NCBI RefSeq assembly: GCF_000306785.1
Contig: NC_017955.1
Location: 868,001-932,000 of the forward strand
DNA length: 64,000 nucleotides
Direction of reading: 5' to 3'
DNA from: Modestobacter italicus
Lineage (GTDB): Bacteria > Actinomycetota > Actinomycetes > Mycobacteriales > Geodermatophilaceae
Each line of letters begins with the position of its first letter. Positions within the stretch are counted from its first letter, which is position 1. Below the pieces are notes generated by a model, which worked only from the letters and a program-made list of their open reading frames with translations, was not told the origin of the DNA and did not search any database. Shown piece by piece: positions 17,558 to 27,346 of this stretch. The position numbers and the translations under genes were made by a program.

Positions 17558-18243
17558 AGGGCGCCGGCGACCACCTTCAGGTCGGCGACGAGGGCGTCGT
17601 AGGCGGCGGCCCGGGCGTCGTCCGGGGTGCGCAGGACGGCGGAGGGGTGCGCGGTCGCCAGCATCCAGGTCTGGGCCGGCACCTCCTCCTCGGGCTCGTC
17701 GCCGTCGGCGTCCGGCTCGGTCAGCGGCAGGGCCGGCCGGCCGGGGGGCGTCCAGGGCAGCAGCTGGCCGCGGTCCTTGGTGATCCGGAACGACGGCGAG
17801 ATCAGCGCCTTCGCCGCGACGGCGCCGAGGCAGACCACGACCTCGGGCTGCAGGACGGCGAACTCGGCCTCCAACCACGGCCGGCAGGCCATCAGGTGCT
17901 CCGCGCCCGGGGACTGGTGGATCCGCCGCTTCGGCGTGGGCGTGAACCGGAAGTGCTTGACGGCGTTGGTGATGTAGGCGTCCCGGCGGTCGATGCCGGA
18001 GTCGGCCAGCGCCTTGTCCAGCAGCCGGCCGGCCGGGCCGACGAACGGCTCGCCCTTGCGGTCCTCCTGGTCGCCGGGCTGCTCGCCGACGAAGACGATC
18101 CGGGCGGTCTCCGGACCCTCGCCGAACACGGTCTGGGTGGCCGGCTCCCACAGCTCGCAGGCGCGGCAGCCGGCCGCGGCCTCGCGCAACCCGCTCAGCC
18201 CGACTCCGGAGGGCGGCTGGGCCGGGTGGTTCTCGGTGCTCAT
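17551..18243 (-). CDS. udgX: UdgX-type uracil-DNA glycosylase
   Basis: This 230-residue protein belongs to the family 4/5-like uracil glycosylases. GEQPGDQEDRKGEPFVGPAG (near 55-75) gives the catalytic pocket and iron-sulfur context, with Cys in CRACELW at the start and CLGAVAAK later. The loop KRRIHQ is the diagnostic R-loop of UdgX, whose His becomes covalently attached to the abasic site after uracil removal (known from M. smegmatis). C-terminal TAHPSAVLR completes the domain. ATG 18243 has AAGG upstream. It works in DNA repair and gives a rare protein-DNA covalent adduct. Confidence 0.88.
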   Translation of the reverse strand: MSTENHPAQPPSGVGLSGLREAAAGCRACELWEPATQTVFGEGPETARIVFVGEQPGDQEDRKGEPFVGPAGRLLDKALADSGIDRRDAYITNAVKHFRFTPTPKRRIHQSPGAEHLMACRPWLEAEFAVLQPEVVVCLGAVAAKALISPSFRITKDRGQLLPWTPPGRPALPLTEPDADGDEPEEEVPAQTWMLATAHPSAVLRTPDDARAAAYDALVADLKVVAGALA

Positions 18244-18342
18244 GCCCTTGATGACACCCGACGGAGGGCTGGGCCGCAGCCTGGGACGCCGATACGGTCG
18301 GTCCCGGGCCGCAGCCGCACCGGAGAGTTCACTTGACGAGTC

Positions 18343-18380
18343 GGAAAGTGATGCGCCAGTCTTTCCGGTATGGAAAGTGA
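18343..18380. promoter_or_regulatory. Repeated GGAAAGTGA with inverted CTTTCC upstream of ABC exporter
   Basis: GGAAAGTGA occurs at 18343 and again at 18372, and the second copy forms CTTTCC-N5-GGAAAG with 18361-18366. It lies 35-70 bases before the chosen start of the ABC ATPase gene. A repressor or activator site is plausible; no regulator gene is adjacent. Confidence 0.35.
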
Positions 18381-18414
18381 CGGCGGCAGGCAGACGACGA
18401 CCCGCGGAGGAGCT

Positions 18415-19323
18415 GTGCTCGAGTTCGACGGCCTGTACAAGGCCTACGGCGACAACCAGGTGCTGGAAGGCGTGAGCTTCACCGTCGCGCCCGGGCAGAT
18501 GTTCGGCTTCTGCGGGTCCAACGGTGCGGGCAAGACCACGACCATGCGGATCGCCATGGGCCTGGCCCGGGCCGACGCCGGTGAGGTCCGCTGGCAGGGC
18601 AGTCCGGTCGACGAGGCGGTCCGCCGCCGGATCGGCTACATGCCCGAGGAGCGCGGGCTGTACCCGAAGATGAAGGTCGGCGAGCAGCTCACCTACTTCG
18701 CCCGGCTGCACGGCCTGGACGCCGCACCCGCCGCACGCGCCGCCGAGCACTGGGCCGAGCGCCTGGGCCTGGGGGAGCGCCGCGGCGACAAGGTCGAGAA
18801 GCTGTCGCTGGGCAACCAGCAGCGCGTGCAGCTCGCCGCCGCGCTGGTCAGCGAGCCCGACGTGCTCATCCTCGACGAGCCGTTCTCCGGCCTGGACCCG
18901 GTCGGCGTCGACTCGCTCGCCGAGGCGCTGCTCGAGCAGTGCCGGCGCGGCGTCCCGGTGGTCTTCTCCAGCCACCAGCTCGACCTCGTCGAGCGGCTGT
19001 GCGACGCGGTCGGCATCCTCGCCCGCGGCAAGATCGTCGCCAGCGGCACGGTCGACGAGCTGCGCTCGGGCGCGGCCGGCCGGCAGCTGCGGGTGGTCGC
19101 CCCGGACGCGCCGCACGGCTGGGCGGCCGCGGTGCCGGGGGTGCGGGTCGTCTCCGAGCAGCGCGCCGACGTCGTCCTCGAGCTGGGTCCCGGCACCGAC
19201 GACCAGCAGGTGCTGGCCGCCGCGCTGGCGACCGGGCGGGTCACCCACTTCGCCTGGCGCGAGCCCACCCTGGTCGAGCTGTTCCGCGGCGCGGTCACCG
19301 ACACCCGGGAGGTGGCGGCGTGA
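18415..19323 (+). CDS. ABC transporter ATP-binding protein (ABC-2 / NatA type)
   Basis: This 302-residue ATPase has Walker A GSNGAGKTT, Q-loop region ERGLYPKMKVGEQL, signature SLGNQQRVQLAAAL (a variant LSxGNQQ), Walker B VLILDEPFSGLDP and the switch His in SSHQLD. About 80 extra C-terminal residues are typical for exporters of this class. GTG 18415 is chosen because GGAGGAG ends two bases upstream, although an ATG at 18370 is in frame. It overlaps the permease start (GTGA), so the two subunits form one exporter. The substrate is unknown; the pair resembles sodium or drug exporters. Confidence 0.92.
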   Translation: MLEFDGLYKAYGDNQVLEGVSFTVAPGQMFGFCGSNGAGKTTTMRIAMGLARADAGEVRWQGSPVDEAVRRRIGYMPEERGLYPKMKVGEQLTYFARLHGLDAAPAARAAEHWAERLGLGERRGDKVEKLSLGNQQRVQLAAALVSEPDVLILDEPFSGLDPVGVDSLAEALLEQCRRGVPVVFSSHQLDLVERLCDAVGILARGKIVASGTVDELRSGAAGRQLRVVAPDAPHGWAAAVPGVRVVSEQRADVVLELGPGTDDQQVLAAALATGRVTHFAWREPTLVELFRGAVTDTREVAA

Positions 19324-20513
19324 GCACCTCCGGTACCCGGCCGCACACGCCGGCCCAGCTGGTCCGCCTGGTCGCCGGCCGGGAGGTCTCCACCCGGATC
19401 CGGGACAAGGGGTTCCTGCTCGGCTCCGGCGTCCTGATCGTGCTGATCCTGGGCATGCTCGTCTTCCAGGTGGCGATCAACAGCGGCGGCGAGTCGACCA
19501 GGCTGGCGGTCGTCGGGGGGAGCGCGGCCGTCACCGACGCGCTCGAGGCGCAGGGCGAGGCGCTGGACACCGACGTCTCGGTCGTCGACTACGACGACGA
19601 GGCCGCCGCCCGCCGCGCGGTCGAGGACGGCGACGTGGACGCCGCGCTGCTCAGCCCGTCCGCCGCCCAGCCCGAGCTGCTCGTGGAGAACGACGGCGGC
19701 ACCGCCGAGACGATCGTCCAGGGCGCGGTGCAGGGCATGGCGGTCAGCCAGCAGCTGGCCGACGCCGGCGTGCAGCTGCAGAGCCCGCCCGAGGTCGACG
19801 TCGTCGCGCTCGACCCGGACGCCGACGCCGACACCGAGGCGGCGGTCGTCGCGCTGGTCGGGGTGGTCGTGCTCTACAGCCTGCTCATCCTGTTCGGCCA
19901 GTTCGTCGCGCAGGGCGTGGTCGAGGAGAAGTCCAGCCGGGTGGTCGAGCTGCTGCTGGCCACCATGCGGCCCTGGCAGCTGCTCGCCGGCAAGATCCTC
20001 GGCCTCGGGCTGCTCGGGCTGGGGCAGATGCTGGTGATCGCGGTCATCGGCGTCGCCGGGGCGCTGGCCTTCGACGTCGTCGAGCTGCCCGGCCGGCTCA
20101 TCGGCACCGTCGTCACGGTGGTCGCCTGGTTCGTGCTCGGCTACGCCTTCTACGCCTCGGTGTTCGCCGCCGCGGCGTCGCTGGTCAGCCGGCAGGAGGA
20201 CCTGGGCAGCGTCATCACCCCGGCGTCCCTGCTGCTGGTGGTCGGTTTCGTGGTCTCCATCCAGGCCGCCCAGGAGCCGACCGGCACGCTGGCCACGGTC
20301 ACCTCGTTCGTCCCGGGGCTGTCGCCGCTGGTCATGCCGGTGCGGCAGGCCGCCGGGGGAGCGGCGTGGTGGGAGGTCGTGGTCGCCGTCGTCCTGATGC
20401 TGGTCTCGATCGCCGCCATCGTCCGGGTCGGCGGCCGGGTCTACTCCGGCGCGCTGCTGCGCACCGGCGGCAAGGTCAAGCTCCGTGAGGCCCTGAGCGC
20501 CGAGCGCGCCTGA
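19320..20513 (+). CDS. ABC-2 type transporter permease
   Basis: This 397-residue membrane protein has an N-terminal helix (GSGVLIVLILGMLVFQVAI), a large extracytoplasmic domain of about 150 residues (VVDYDDEAAARRAVEDGD and similar), then five hydrophobic segments from AAVVALVGVVVLYSLLILF onward. This is the topology of NatB-like permeases. The motif VVEEKSSRVVELLLATMRPWQLLAGK is conserved in ABC-2 permeases. GTG 19320 overlaps the ATPase stop. It ends at the start of a hairpin repeat that separates it from the convergent SMP-30 gene. Confidence 0.9.
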   Translation: MSTSGTRPHTPAQLVRLVAGREVSTRIRDKGFLLGSGVLIVLILGMLVFQVAINSGGESTRLAVVGGSAAVTDALEAQGEALDTDVSVVDYDDEAAARRAVEDGDVDAALLSPSAAQPELLVENDGGTAETIVQGAVQGMAVSQQLADAGVQLQSPPEVDVVALDPDADADTEAAVVALVGVVVLYSLLILFGQFVAQGVVEEKSSRVVELLLATMRPWQLLAGKILGLGLLGLGQMLVIAVIGVAGALAFDVVELPGRLIGTVVTVVAWFVLGYAFYASVFAAAASLVSRQEDLGSVITPASLLLVVGFVVSIQAAQEPTGTLATVTSFVPGLSPLVMPVRQAAGGAAWWEVVVAVVLMLVSIAAIVRVGGRVYSGALLRTGGKVKLREALSAERA

Positions 20514-20583
20514 TGAAGGACCCGGGTGCCCCCCACGACGCGCTCCGCACGCCGCGGGCCCCTGCACCCGGGCCGTTCCATCA
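20511..20583 (+). repeat. Stop-anchored hairpin repeat, copy A (permease 3' end)
   Basis: The element begins at the permease stop (TGA, TGAAGGACCCGGGTGC) and ends GCACCCGGGCCGTTCCATCA. The outer arms GGACCCGGGTGC and GCACCCGGGCC pair; the arm sequences differ from the other three copies but remain complementary. The last bases contain the convergent SMP-30 stop codon. It probably ends transcription from both sides. Confidence 0.75.
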
Positions 20584-21501
20584 CCTCGCTTGGGAGAGGG
20601 CGCCGAGGGAGCCGCGGTAGGGGTGTGCGGGCGGGCCGGTGACGCCGGTGCGGACGGTGAACAGCCGGCCGGCGTCGGGCTGGGCGGCGCGGGCGTCGTC
20701 GTCCAGCCCGTGCACCGAGGTGCTGATCACGAGCAGGTCCCCGACGAACGCGCAGCTGGTGGTGTTCTGCACGCCCGGGACGTCGACCACCGCGAGCAGC
20801 TCGCCGTCGGGGGAGTACCGCCGCACCTGGCCGCCGCCCCACAGCGCCGTCCAGAGGCAGCCCTCGTCGTCGACGGTCAGGCCGTCGGCCACGCCGTCCG
20901 GGTCGTCGTTGAAGTCGAGCAGCACCCGCCGCGGCCCGAAGCCCCCGCTGGCCAGGTCGTAGTCGAAGGCCCAGACCTGGGCTGCGCCGGAGTCGGACAG
21001 GTAGACCGTGGCGTCGTCCGGGGACCAGCCCAGGCCGTTGGACACCGTGAGCCCGTCGAGGACCGTGCGCACCGTCCCGTCCAGGTCCAGCCGGTACAGC
21101 GCACCGGCGCCGGGGCGCTCGTCGAAGGCCATCGTGCCGCCGAAGAACCGGCCCGCCCGGTCGCAGGCGCCGTCGTTCATCCGGCTGCCGCCGGCCTCCT
21201 CCTCCCCGCCCTCGCCGGTCAGCTCGATCAGCACCGAGGCCTCCCCGTCGGCGGTCAGCCGGCTGATCCCCGCCCCGGCGCCCATCAGCCAGCCGCCGGC
21301 CGCCGCCGGGACGACGAAGCCGACCGTGTCACCGCCCCGGTGCGCGGCCACGTCGACGACGTCGTCGCCCTGCACCCGGCCGCGCCGGACCTGCCCCGCG
21401 GTGATGTCCACCCACACCAGTTCCTGCGCCGCGTCGTCCCAGACCGGGCCCTCCCCGTGCTCGGCGGGTCGGGGTCCGGCGGGTGCAGCTTGCAGTCGCA
21501 T
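20581..21501 (-). CDS. SMP-30/gluconolactonase family hydrolase
   Basis: This 306-residue six-bladed beta-propeller is a calcium/zinc-dependent lactonase-type enzyme. Family marks are [12 protein letters not shown] (metal Glu) at the start, [18 protein letters not shown] (metal Asn/Asp) near 110, SNGLGWSPD (Asn), and [12 protein letters not shown] (Asp) near 210. Relatives open gluconolactone and other sugar lactones. GGGAGGAT precedes ATG 21501. It is transcribed divergently from ppc with only 58 bases between. No neighbouring sugar-acid gene fixes the substrate. Confidence 0.9.
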   Translation of the reverse strand: MRLQAAPAGPRPAEHGEGPVWDDAAQELVWVDITAGQVRRGRVQGDDVVDVAAHRGGDTVGFVVPAAAGGWLMGAGAGISRLTADGEASVLIELTGEGGEEEAGGSRMNDGACDRAGRFFGGTMAFDERPGAGALYRLDLDGTVRTVLDGLTVSNGLGWSPDDATVYLSDSGAAQVWAFDYDLASGGFGPRRVLLDFNDDPDGVADGLTVDDEGCLWTALWGGGQVRRYSPDGELLAVVDVPGVQNTTSCAFVGDLLVISTSVHGLDDDARAAQPDAGRLFTVRTGVTGPPAHPYRGSLGALSQAR

Positions 21502-21547
21502 CACGGGCCCATCCTCCCCAGGACACCGGGCCGTCACACCGACCACC

Positions 21548-21553
21548 GATACT
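21548..21553 (+). promoter_or_regulatory. Putative -10 element of ppc (leaderless)
   Basis: GATACT lies six bases before the GTG at 21560, where the transcript start would coincide with the start codon. No Shine-Dalgarno sequence is present. No good -35 box is visible, so the call is tentative. Confidence 0.3.
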
Positions 21554-21559
21554 GCGCGC

Positions 21560-24331
21560 GTGTCCGAAGCAACCGTCGACGTCGCCGACCTCCACGCCCC
21601 CGACGACCGGGAGTCCGAGAACCCGCTCCGCGAGGACATCCGGCTGCTCGGCCGGGTGCTGGGGGAGGTGATCGGCGAGCAGGCCGGCGCGGACGTGCTG
21701 GACCTGGTCGAGGCCACCCGGGTGGAGGCCTTCCGGATCCGCCGCTCCGAGGTGGACCGCGGTGAGCTGGCCGAGCGGCTGGCCGGGCTGGAGCCGCGCG
21801 AGGCCAACCACGTCATCCGCGCGTTCAGCCACTTCTCGCTGCTGGCCAACATCGCCGAGGACGTGCACCACGAGCGCCGCCGCCGGCACCACCGGCGGGA
21901 GGGCTCCCCGGCGCAGCCGGGCAGCCTGGCGGCCTCGCTGCAGCTGCTCGACGCCGCCGACCTCGACCCCGCCGTCGTCGCCCGGGAGCTCACCGGCGCG
22001 CTGGTCGTGCCGGTCGTCACCGCGCACCCCACCGAGGTGCGGCGCAAGACCGTCTCCCAGGTCCAGCAGCAGATCAGCGACCTGCTGCAGCGGCGCGACA
22101 CCGACGACCCGGCCTGGTCGGCCCACCTGTGGCGCGAGGTGCTCACCCTCTGGCAGACGGCGCTGCTGCGGCTGAGCCGGCTGCGGCTGGCCGACGAGAT
22201 CGACGAGGCGCTGCGCTACTACGACCTGTCGCTGTTCCAGGTGGTCCCGGAGATCAACGCCGAGCTGCGGCAGGCGCTGCAGCAGCGCTGGCCGGACGCC
22301 GGGCTGCTGGCCACGCCGATGCTGCGGCCGGGCTCGTGGATCGGCGGCGACCGCGACGGCAACCCGTTCGTCACCGCCGACGCGGTGCGCCGGGCCACCA
22401 CCTCCCAGGCCGGGACGGCGCTGCGCCACCACCTGGCCGAGCTGGTCTGCCTGGCCGACGAGCTGTCCATGTCCGACCGGTTGGTCACCCCGACCGAGGA
22501 GCTGTACGCGCTGGCCCGGGCGGCGTCGGACGACTCGCCGTTCCGCGCCGACGAGCCCTACCGGCAGGCGCTGCGCGGCATCTACCGGCGGCTGGCGGCC
22601 ACCGCCCTGTGGGTGCTCGGCGAGGTCCCCGGCCCGGCGCCGGACGCCGTCCTTCCCGCCTACGAGGCGCCGGGCGAGCTGCTCGCGGACCTGGAGACGG
22701 TCGACCGGTCGCTGCGCGGGCACGGTGCCGGCGCGCTGGCCGACGACCGGCTGGCCCGGCTGCGGGAGGCCGTGGAGGTCTTCGGCTTCCACCTGTGCGG
22801 GCTGGACATGCGGCAGAACTCCTCGGTGCACGAGGAGGTGCTGGCCGAGCTGCTGGCCTGGGCGGGGGTCTGCGAGGACTACCTGGCCCTCGACGAGCCG
22901 GCCCGGGTCGCGCTGCTCACCGGCGAGCTGCAGCTGCGCCGCCCGCTGGTGCGCCCGGACGCCGAGCTCTCCGAGCTGGCCCGCGGCGAGCTGGACCTGC
23001 TGCGCGCCGCCGCCGAGCAGGTCGCGCTGCTCGGGCCCGACGCGATCCCGAACTACGTGATCAGCATGTGCGAGTCGGTCAGCGACGTGCTGGAGGTGGG
23101 CGTCCTGCTCAAGGAGGTCGGGCTGCTGCAGTTGGACGCCGCGGGGCGGCCGACCAGCCCGCTGGGCATCTCCCCGCTGTTCGAGACGATCGAGGACCTG
23201 CAGTCGGCCGGCGCGACCCTGGCCGCGATGCTCGACCACCCGTTCTACCGGGCGCTGGTGGCCGCCCGCGGCGACGCCCAGGAGGTCATGCTCGGCTACT
23301 CCGACAGCAACAAGGACGGCGGCTACCTGGCGGCCAACTGGGCGCTGTACCGGGCCGAGCTGGCGCTGGTCGAGGTCGCCCGGGCCGGGGGCGTGCGGCT
23401 GCGGCTGTTCCACGGCCGGGGCGGCACCGTCGGCCGCGGCGGCGGGCCGAGCTACGAGGCGATCCGCGCGCAGCCGCCGGGCTCGGTCGCCGGCGCGCTG
23501 CGGATCACCGAGCAGGGCGAGGTGATCGCCGCCAAGTACGCCTCGCCGCACCTGGCCCGGCGCAACCTGGAGGCGCTGGTCGCCGCCACGCTGGAGTCGA
23601 CGCTGCTGGACATCGAGGGGCTGGGGGAGGACGCCGAGGAGACCTACGCGCTCTTCGACGACCTGGCCGCCCGCGCCCGGGCCTCCTACGGCGCGCTGGT
23701 GCACGAGACGCCCGGCTTCGTCGAGTGGTTCCGCGCGGCCACCCCGATCCGGGAGCTGGCGGAGCTCAACATCGGCAGCCGGCCGCCGTCCCGCAAGGCC
23801 GGGGACAAGATCACCGACCTGCGGGCCATCCCGTGGGTGTTCAGCTGGTCGCAGGCCCGGATCATGCTGCCCGGCTGGTACGGCACCGGGACGGCGCTGG
23901 AGTCGTGGGTCGGCGACTCGCCCGACCGGCTCGCGCAGCTGCAGGACCTGCACGCCCGGTGGCCGTTCTTCCGCACGGTGCTGTCCAACATGGGCATGGT
24001 GCTGGCCAAGACCGACCTGGAGCTGGCCGCCCGCTACGCCTCGCTTGTGCCCGACGCCGAGCTGCGGGACCGGGTGTTCAGCCAGATCACCGCCGAGCAC
24101 GAGCGGTCGGTGCGGATGCTGCTGGCGATCACCGGCGACGACCACCTGCTGGCCGACAACCCGTCGCTGGCCCGGTCGATCCGCAACCGCTTCCCCTACC
24201 TGGAGCCGCTGCACCACCTGCAGGTGGAGATGCTGCGCCGCCGCCGCGGCGGGGACGACGACGAGCTGGTCCGCCGCTGCATCCAGCTGTCGGTCAACGG
24301 CGTCGCCACCGCCCTGCGCAACTCAGGCTGA
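21560..24331 (+). CDS. ppc: Phosphoenolpyruvate carboxylase
   Basis: This 923-residue enzyme carboxylates PEP to oxaloacetate, feeding the TCA cycle. Landmarks in order are [14 protein letters not shown] (active-site His near 158), [14 protein letters not shown] (bicarbonate/PEP site), [30 protein letters not shown] (glycine-rich loop with catalytic Arg/His), and the end [15 protein letters not shown], where most relatives have NTG. GTG at 21560 is the only start that gives a normal N-terminus; there is no ribosome-binding site, but GATACT fits a leaderless transcript. Longer open frames upstream overlap the divergent gene and are not credible. Confidence 0.96.
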   Translation: MSEATVDVADLHAPDDRESENPLREDIRLLGRVLGEVIGEQAGADVLDLVEATRVEAFRIRRSEVDRGELAERLAGLEPREANHVIRAFSHFSLLANIAEDVHHERRRRHHRREGSPAQPGSLAASLQLLDAADLDPAVVARELTGALVVPVVTAHPTEVRRKTVSQVQQQISDLLQRRDTDDPAWSAHLWREVLTLWQTALLRLSRLRLADEIDEALRYYDLSLFQVVPEINAELRQALQQRWPDAGLLATPMLRPGSWIGGDRDGNPFVTADAVRRATTSQAGTALRHHLAELVCLADELSMSDRLVTPTEELYALARAASDDSPFRADEPYRQALRGIYRRLAATALWVLGEVPGPAPDAVLPAYEAPGELLADLETVDRSLRGHGAGALADDRLARLREAVEVFGFHLCGLDMRQNSSVHEEVLAELLAWAGVCEDYLALDEPARVALLTGELQLRRPLVRPDAELSELARGELDLLRAAAEQVALLGPDAIPNYVISMCESVSDVLEVGVLLKEVGLLQLDAAGRPTSPLGISPLFETIEDLQSAGATLAAMLDHPFYRALVAARGDAQEVMLGYSDSNKDGGYLAANWALYRAELALVEVARAGGVRLRLFHGRGGTVGRGGGPSYEAIRAQPPGSVAGALRITEQGEVIAAKYASPHLARRNLEALVAATLESTLLDIEGLGEDAEETYALFDDLAARARASYGALVHETPGFVEWFRAATPIRELAELNIGSRPPSRKAGDKITDLRAIPWVFSWSQARIMLPGWYGTGTALESWVGDSPDRLAQLQDLHARWPFFRTVLSNMGMVLAKTDLELAARYASLVPDAELRDRVFSQITAEHERSVRMLLAITGDDHLLADNPSLARSIRNRFPYLEPLHHLQVEMLRRRRGGDDDELVRRCIQLSVNGVATALRNSG

Positions 24332-24334
24332 CGA

Positions 24335-24375
24335 CGCTCGTGCTCTGCTGCCTGTCAGGCAGCAGAGCACGAGCG
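24335..24375. terminator. Bidirectional terminator after ppc
   Basis: A perfect 20-bp inverted repeat with a single base between the arms (CGCTCGTGCTCTGCTGCCTG and its complement) follows the ppc stop and precedes the stop of the convergent aminotransferase. The position and near-perfect symmetry indicate a bidirectional terminator. Confidence 0.75.
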
Positions 24376-24388
24376 CGGGCAGGAGCTC

Positions 24389-25519
24389 TTACGGGCGGGC
24401 GGCCTCGACGGCCTCGGCGAGGCGGCGCACGCCCTCGTCGACGTCACCGGGCTGCACCGCGGAGTAGGCGAGCCGGAAGGAGTTCTCGCCGCCCTCCAGC
24501 AGGAAGTCGGTGCCGGGCACGATCGCCACCCCGCGGGCGGCCGCCTCGGCGGTGATCCGGGCGACGTCGTGGCCCTCGCCCTCGGGCAGCGACACCCACA
24601 GGAAGTAGCCGCCCTCGGGACGGCGGAAGCTCGCCTGCGGCAGGTGCGCGCGCAGCGCGTCGTCCAGCAGACCGACCCGCTCGGCCAGCGCCTGCTTCAC
24701 CCGCTCCAGCGCGGCCGGGAAGCGGTCGCCCTGCAGGTAGGCGTAGACGGTGCCCTGGGCGACCATGTTCGGTGCGATGTAGGTGTTCGTGGCCCGCACC
24801 TGGATCTTCCTGATCAGCGCCGGCGGCCCGACCAGGTAGCCCACCCGGATGCCGGGGCAGACGGTCTTGGAGAACGACGAGGCGTAGACGACGTGCTCGC
24901 TGGCGGCGCCGCCGTCCAGCTCCAGCATCCGGGGCAGCGGCTCACCGCTGAACCGGATGTCGACGTACGGGTCGTCCTCGAAGAGCACCAGGTCGTGCCG
25001 GCGGGCGAGCTCCAGCAGCCGCTCCCGCTTGGCCAGCGAGAGCGTGTAGCCGGCCGGGTTCTGGAAGTTGGGGATGACGTGGGCCAGCGTGGGGCGCAGC
25101 CCGCCCTCGAGCAGGCCGGCCACCTCCTCGACGGCGATCCCGTCCTCCTCCAGCGTCACCAGGTGCACGTCGGCGCCGCGGTTGCGCAGCCCGAGGAGGG
25201 TGCGGTCGTAGGTGGGGCGCTCGGTGATGACCGCGGCCCCGGGCGTCGCCAGCTCGTCGAAGAGGAAGGCGTCGGCCTGCATCGAGCCGTTGGTGACCAG
25301 CACGTGCTCGACCGGGACGCCGTGCTTCTCGGCGATCCACCGGCGCAGCGGCACGTAGCCGACCGCCGTCCCGTAGCCGGTCATCCCCGCCGGGTCGCTG
25401 TCGAACGCCGCGACGGCGGCCTGCTTGAGGCCCTCGACGTCGACGATGTCGGTCGACGGGGCGCCGCGCGCGAAGGAGATCATGGTGCTGGCCGGTGAGG
25501 TCTGTACCGGGGTGCTCAC
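24389..25519 (-). CDS. PLP-dependent class I/II aminotransferase
   Basis: This 376-residue fold-type I enzyme has ISFARGAPSTDIVD near the start, TNGSMQADAF, IPNFQNPAGYTLS, the Asp motif LFEDDPYVDI, and the Schiff-base lysine in ASSFSKTVCPGIRVGY near 228. It resembles 2-aminoadipate or multi-substrate transaminases of the MocR-enzyme half type. GTG 25519 is the annotated start; no strong ribosome-binding site is seen. It is monocistronic between a terminator and the fprA gene. The preferred amino acid cannot be decided by sequence. Confidence 0.88.
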   Translation of the reverse strand: MSTPVQTSPASTMISFARGAPSTDIVDVEGLKQAAVAAFDSDPAGMTGYGTAVGYVPLRRWIAEKHGVPVEHVLVTNGSMQADAFLFDELATPGAAVITERPTYDRTLLGLRNRGADVHLVTLEEDGIAVEEVAGLLEGGLRPTLAHVIPNFQNPAGYTLSLAKRERLLELARRHDLVLFEDDPYVDIRFSGEPLPRMLELDGGAASEHVVYASSFSKTVCPGIRVGYLVGPPALIRKIQVRATNTYIAPNMVAQGTVYAYLQGDRFPAALERVKQALAERVGLLDDALRAHLPQASFRRPEGGYFLWVSLPEGEGHDVARITAEAAARGVAIVPGTDFLLEGGENSFRLAYSAVQPGDVDEGVRRLAEAVEAARP

Positions 25520-25562
25520 GGCCCTCAGTCTGCCCCACCCAGGCGCAGGCGGACGGCGGCCC

Positions 25563-26948
25563 TCAGCCCTCGACCGCCGCAGCGGCGGAGCGCACGGCGG
25601 CGAGCAGCTGCTCCCGGTCGTGCAGCGTCGTCCGGGCGCGGCCGTGCACGGCGCCGAGGGCGATCTCGGCGGCGTCGATGGCCCGCCAGTCGGCGAGCAG
25701 CACCGGCCGCCCGCCCCGGGCCACCAGGGTGTCCACCCAGTCGTCGTCCCCGCGGGGTGCCAGGACGCCGGACGCGGCGTCGGCCAGCAGCGAGGCGACG
25801 GTCTCCCGGGCGTCGTGCTTGTTGGTGCCCACCACGCCGGTCGGGCCGCGCTTGATCCAGCCGGCCACGTACTCCCCGGTGCTCGGCACGCCGTCGCGGA
25901 GCACCCGCCCGGCCTGGTGCGGCACCGTGCCGGCCTCCAACGGCAGCCCGGGGAGGGCGTGCCCCTGGTAGCCGACCGAGCGGACCACCAGGTCGGCGGG
26001 GAGCGTGGAGGTCTCCCCGGTGCCGACCGCGCGGCCGTCCTCGTCGACCGTCGTCCGCTCCACCTCCACCCCGGTGACCCGGTCGGTGCCCAGCAGCCGG
26101 ACCGGGCGAGCGTGGAACTGCAGGCGCACCGTGGTCCAGCCGGCCACCGGCTGGTTCTCGGAGAACCCCTGCAGCGCGGCGAGGTTGCGGGCCACGTGCC
26201 GGTCCTCGGCGGCCAGCGCGGCGTCGCCGGCGTCGGTCAGGTCGCCGGGGTGCACCAGCACGGTCGCCCGGGCCAGGTGCCCCAGCTCGCGGAGCTCCTG
26301 CGTGGTGAAGGTGGCCTGCGCCGGTCCGCGCCGGCCCAGCACCGTCACCCGCTCGACGGGCGCGGCCGCCAGGGTGTCCAGCACGTGCTGCGGCATCTCG
26401 GTGGGGTCCAGCTCGGCGGGGGAGCGGGCCAGCACCCGCGCGACGTCCAGCGCCACGTTGCCGACCCCGACCACGACGACGTCCCGGGCGCGCAGCACGG
26501 CGTCCTCGACCCGGGCCCGGTCGGCGTCGGGGTGCCCGCAGTACCAGGCGACGACGTCGGTGGCGGCCAGGCTGCCGGGCAGCTCCTCGCCGGGGACGCC
26601 CAGCCGCCGGTCACCGGCCGCGCCGTAGGTGTAGACGACGGCGTCGACGTGCCGGCGCAGCTCGTCCAGGGAGAGGTCGGTGCCGATCTCGACGTTGCCG
26701 ACGAACCGGACCCGCTCGTGGTCCAGCGTGTGGTGCAGCGTCTCGCGCAGCGCCCGCATCTTCACGTGGTCGGGGGCGATCCCGTGCCGGACCAGGCCGA
26801 AGGGCGTGGGCAGCCGGTCGACGAGGTCGACGGCCACCGGGACGTCGTCCTGACCGGCGAGCGCCTCGGCGGCGTAGATGCCCGCCGGCCCGGCGCCCAC
26901 GACGGCCACCCGCAGCGGACGCGGTCCGGTACCTGCGGGTTCGGCCAC
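25563..26948 (-). CDS. fprA: Ferredoxin/adrenodoxin-type NADP reductase (FprA-like)
   Basis: This 461-residue flavoprotein transfers electrons between NADPH and ferredoxins. It opens with the FAD dinucleotide motif VAVVGAGPAGIYAAE, then VDLVDRLPTPFGLVRHGIAPDHVKMR (conserved in adrenodoxin reductase-type FNR), an NADP site VVVVGVGNVALDVARVLAR, LRSVGYQG-like VRSVGYQG, and the late GWIKRGPTGVVGTNKHDARE, which is diagnostic. GTG 26948 begins just before the FAD motif; the frame is open much further upstream but overlaps the divergent gene. It is divergent from the small monooxygenase gene. Confidence 0.93.
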   Translation of the reverse strand: MAEPAGTGPRPLRVAVVGAGPAGIYAAEALAGQDDVPVAVDLVDRLPTPFGLVRHGIAPDHVKMRALRETLHHTLDHERVRFVGNVEIGTDLSLDELRRHVDAVVYTYGAAGDRRLGVPGEELPGSLAATDVVAWYCGHPDADRARVEDAVLRARDVVVVGVGNVALDVARVLARSPAELDPTEMPQHVLDTLAAAPVERVTVLGRRGPAQATFTTQELRELGHLARATVLVHPGDLTDAGDAALAAEDRHVARNLAALQGFSENQPVAGWTTVRLQFHARPVRLLGTDRVTGVEVERTTVDEDGRAVGTGETSTLPADLVVRSVGYQGHALPGLPLEAGTVPHQAGRVLRDGVPSTGEYVAGWIKRGPTGVVGTNKHDARETVASLLADAASGVLAPRGDDDWVDTLVARGGRPVLLADWRAIDAAEIALGAVHGRARTTLHDREQLLAAVRSAAAAVEG

Positions 26949-27030
26949 GCCCGCATCGTCGTCCCCTGGGCGGGTAGGCGCCAGGGTGAGCCGTGCCTGC
27001 TCGGCCGACCCGACCCCTGAGGAGACCCTG

Positions 27031-27339
27031 TTGTCCATCACGATCGTCGCCACCATCTCGCCCAAGCCCGGCCGCGCCGACGCCGTCCGGGAGGCGTTCA
27101 CCGCGGCCATCCCCAAGGTGCACGAGGAGTCCGGCTGCGAGCTCTACGCCCTGCACGAGGACGGCTACGGCTTCGTGATGATCGAGCGCTGGGCCACCCA
27201 GGACGACGTGAAGGCCCACGGCGCCGGCACGACGTTCAACCAGCTCTCCGAGAGCGTCAAGGACGACCTCACCGAGCCGATCGGCGTCCGGCTCCTCACC
27301 GCGGTCCCCGCCGGCGACGAGGCCAAGGGCGCGCTGTGA
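27031..27339 (+). CDS. Antibiotic biosynthesis monooxygenase (ABM) family protein
   Basis: This 102-residue ferredoxin-like alpha-beta barrel resembles putative quinol monooxygenases (YgiN type). TIVATISPKPGRADAVREAF gives the first strand and helix; ELYALHEDGYGFVMIERWATQDD is the typical core. The start is an unusual TTG at 27031, chosen because GAGGAG lies six bases upstream and no ATG or GTG is near. Dimers of this family bind aromatic substrates without a cofactor. It is divergent from fprA and convergent with the nei-like gene across a hairpin. Confidence 0.82.
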   Translation: MSITIVATISPKPGRADAVREAFTAAIPKVHEESGCELYALHEDGYGFVMIERWATQDDVKAHGAGTTFNQLSESVKDDLTEPIGVRLLTAVPAGDEAKGAL

Positions 27340-27346
27340 CCGCCTG

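Noticed and set aside
18693-20567. Long antisense frame over the ABC exporter
   Set aside because: Opposite-strand shadow of the ABC exporter genes with no recognisable domain.
21329-24217. Long antisense frame over ppc
   Set aside because: A 962-residue shadow of phosphoenolpyruvate carboxylase; no domain and biased composition.
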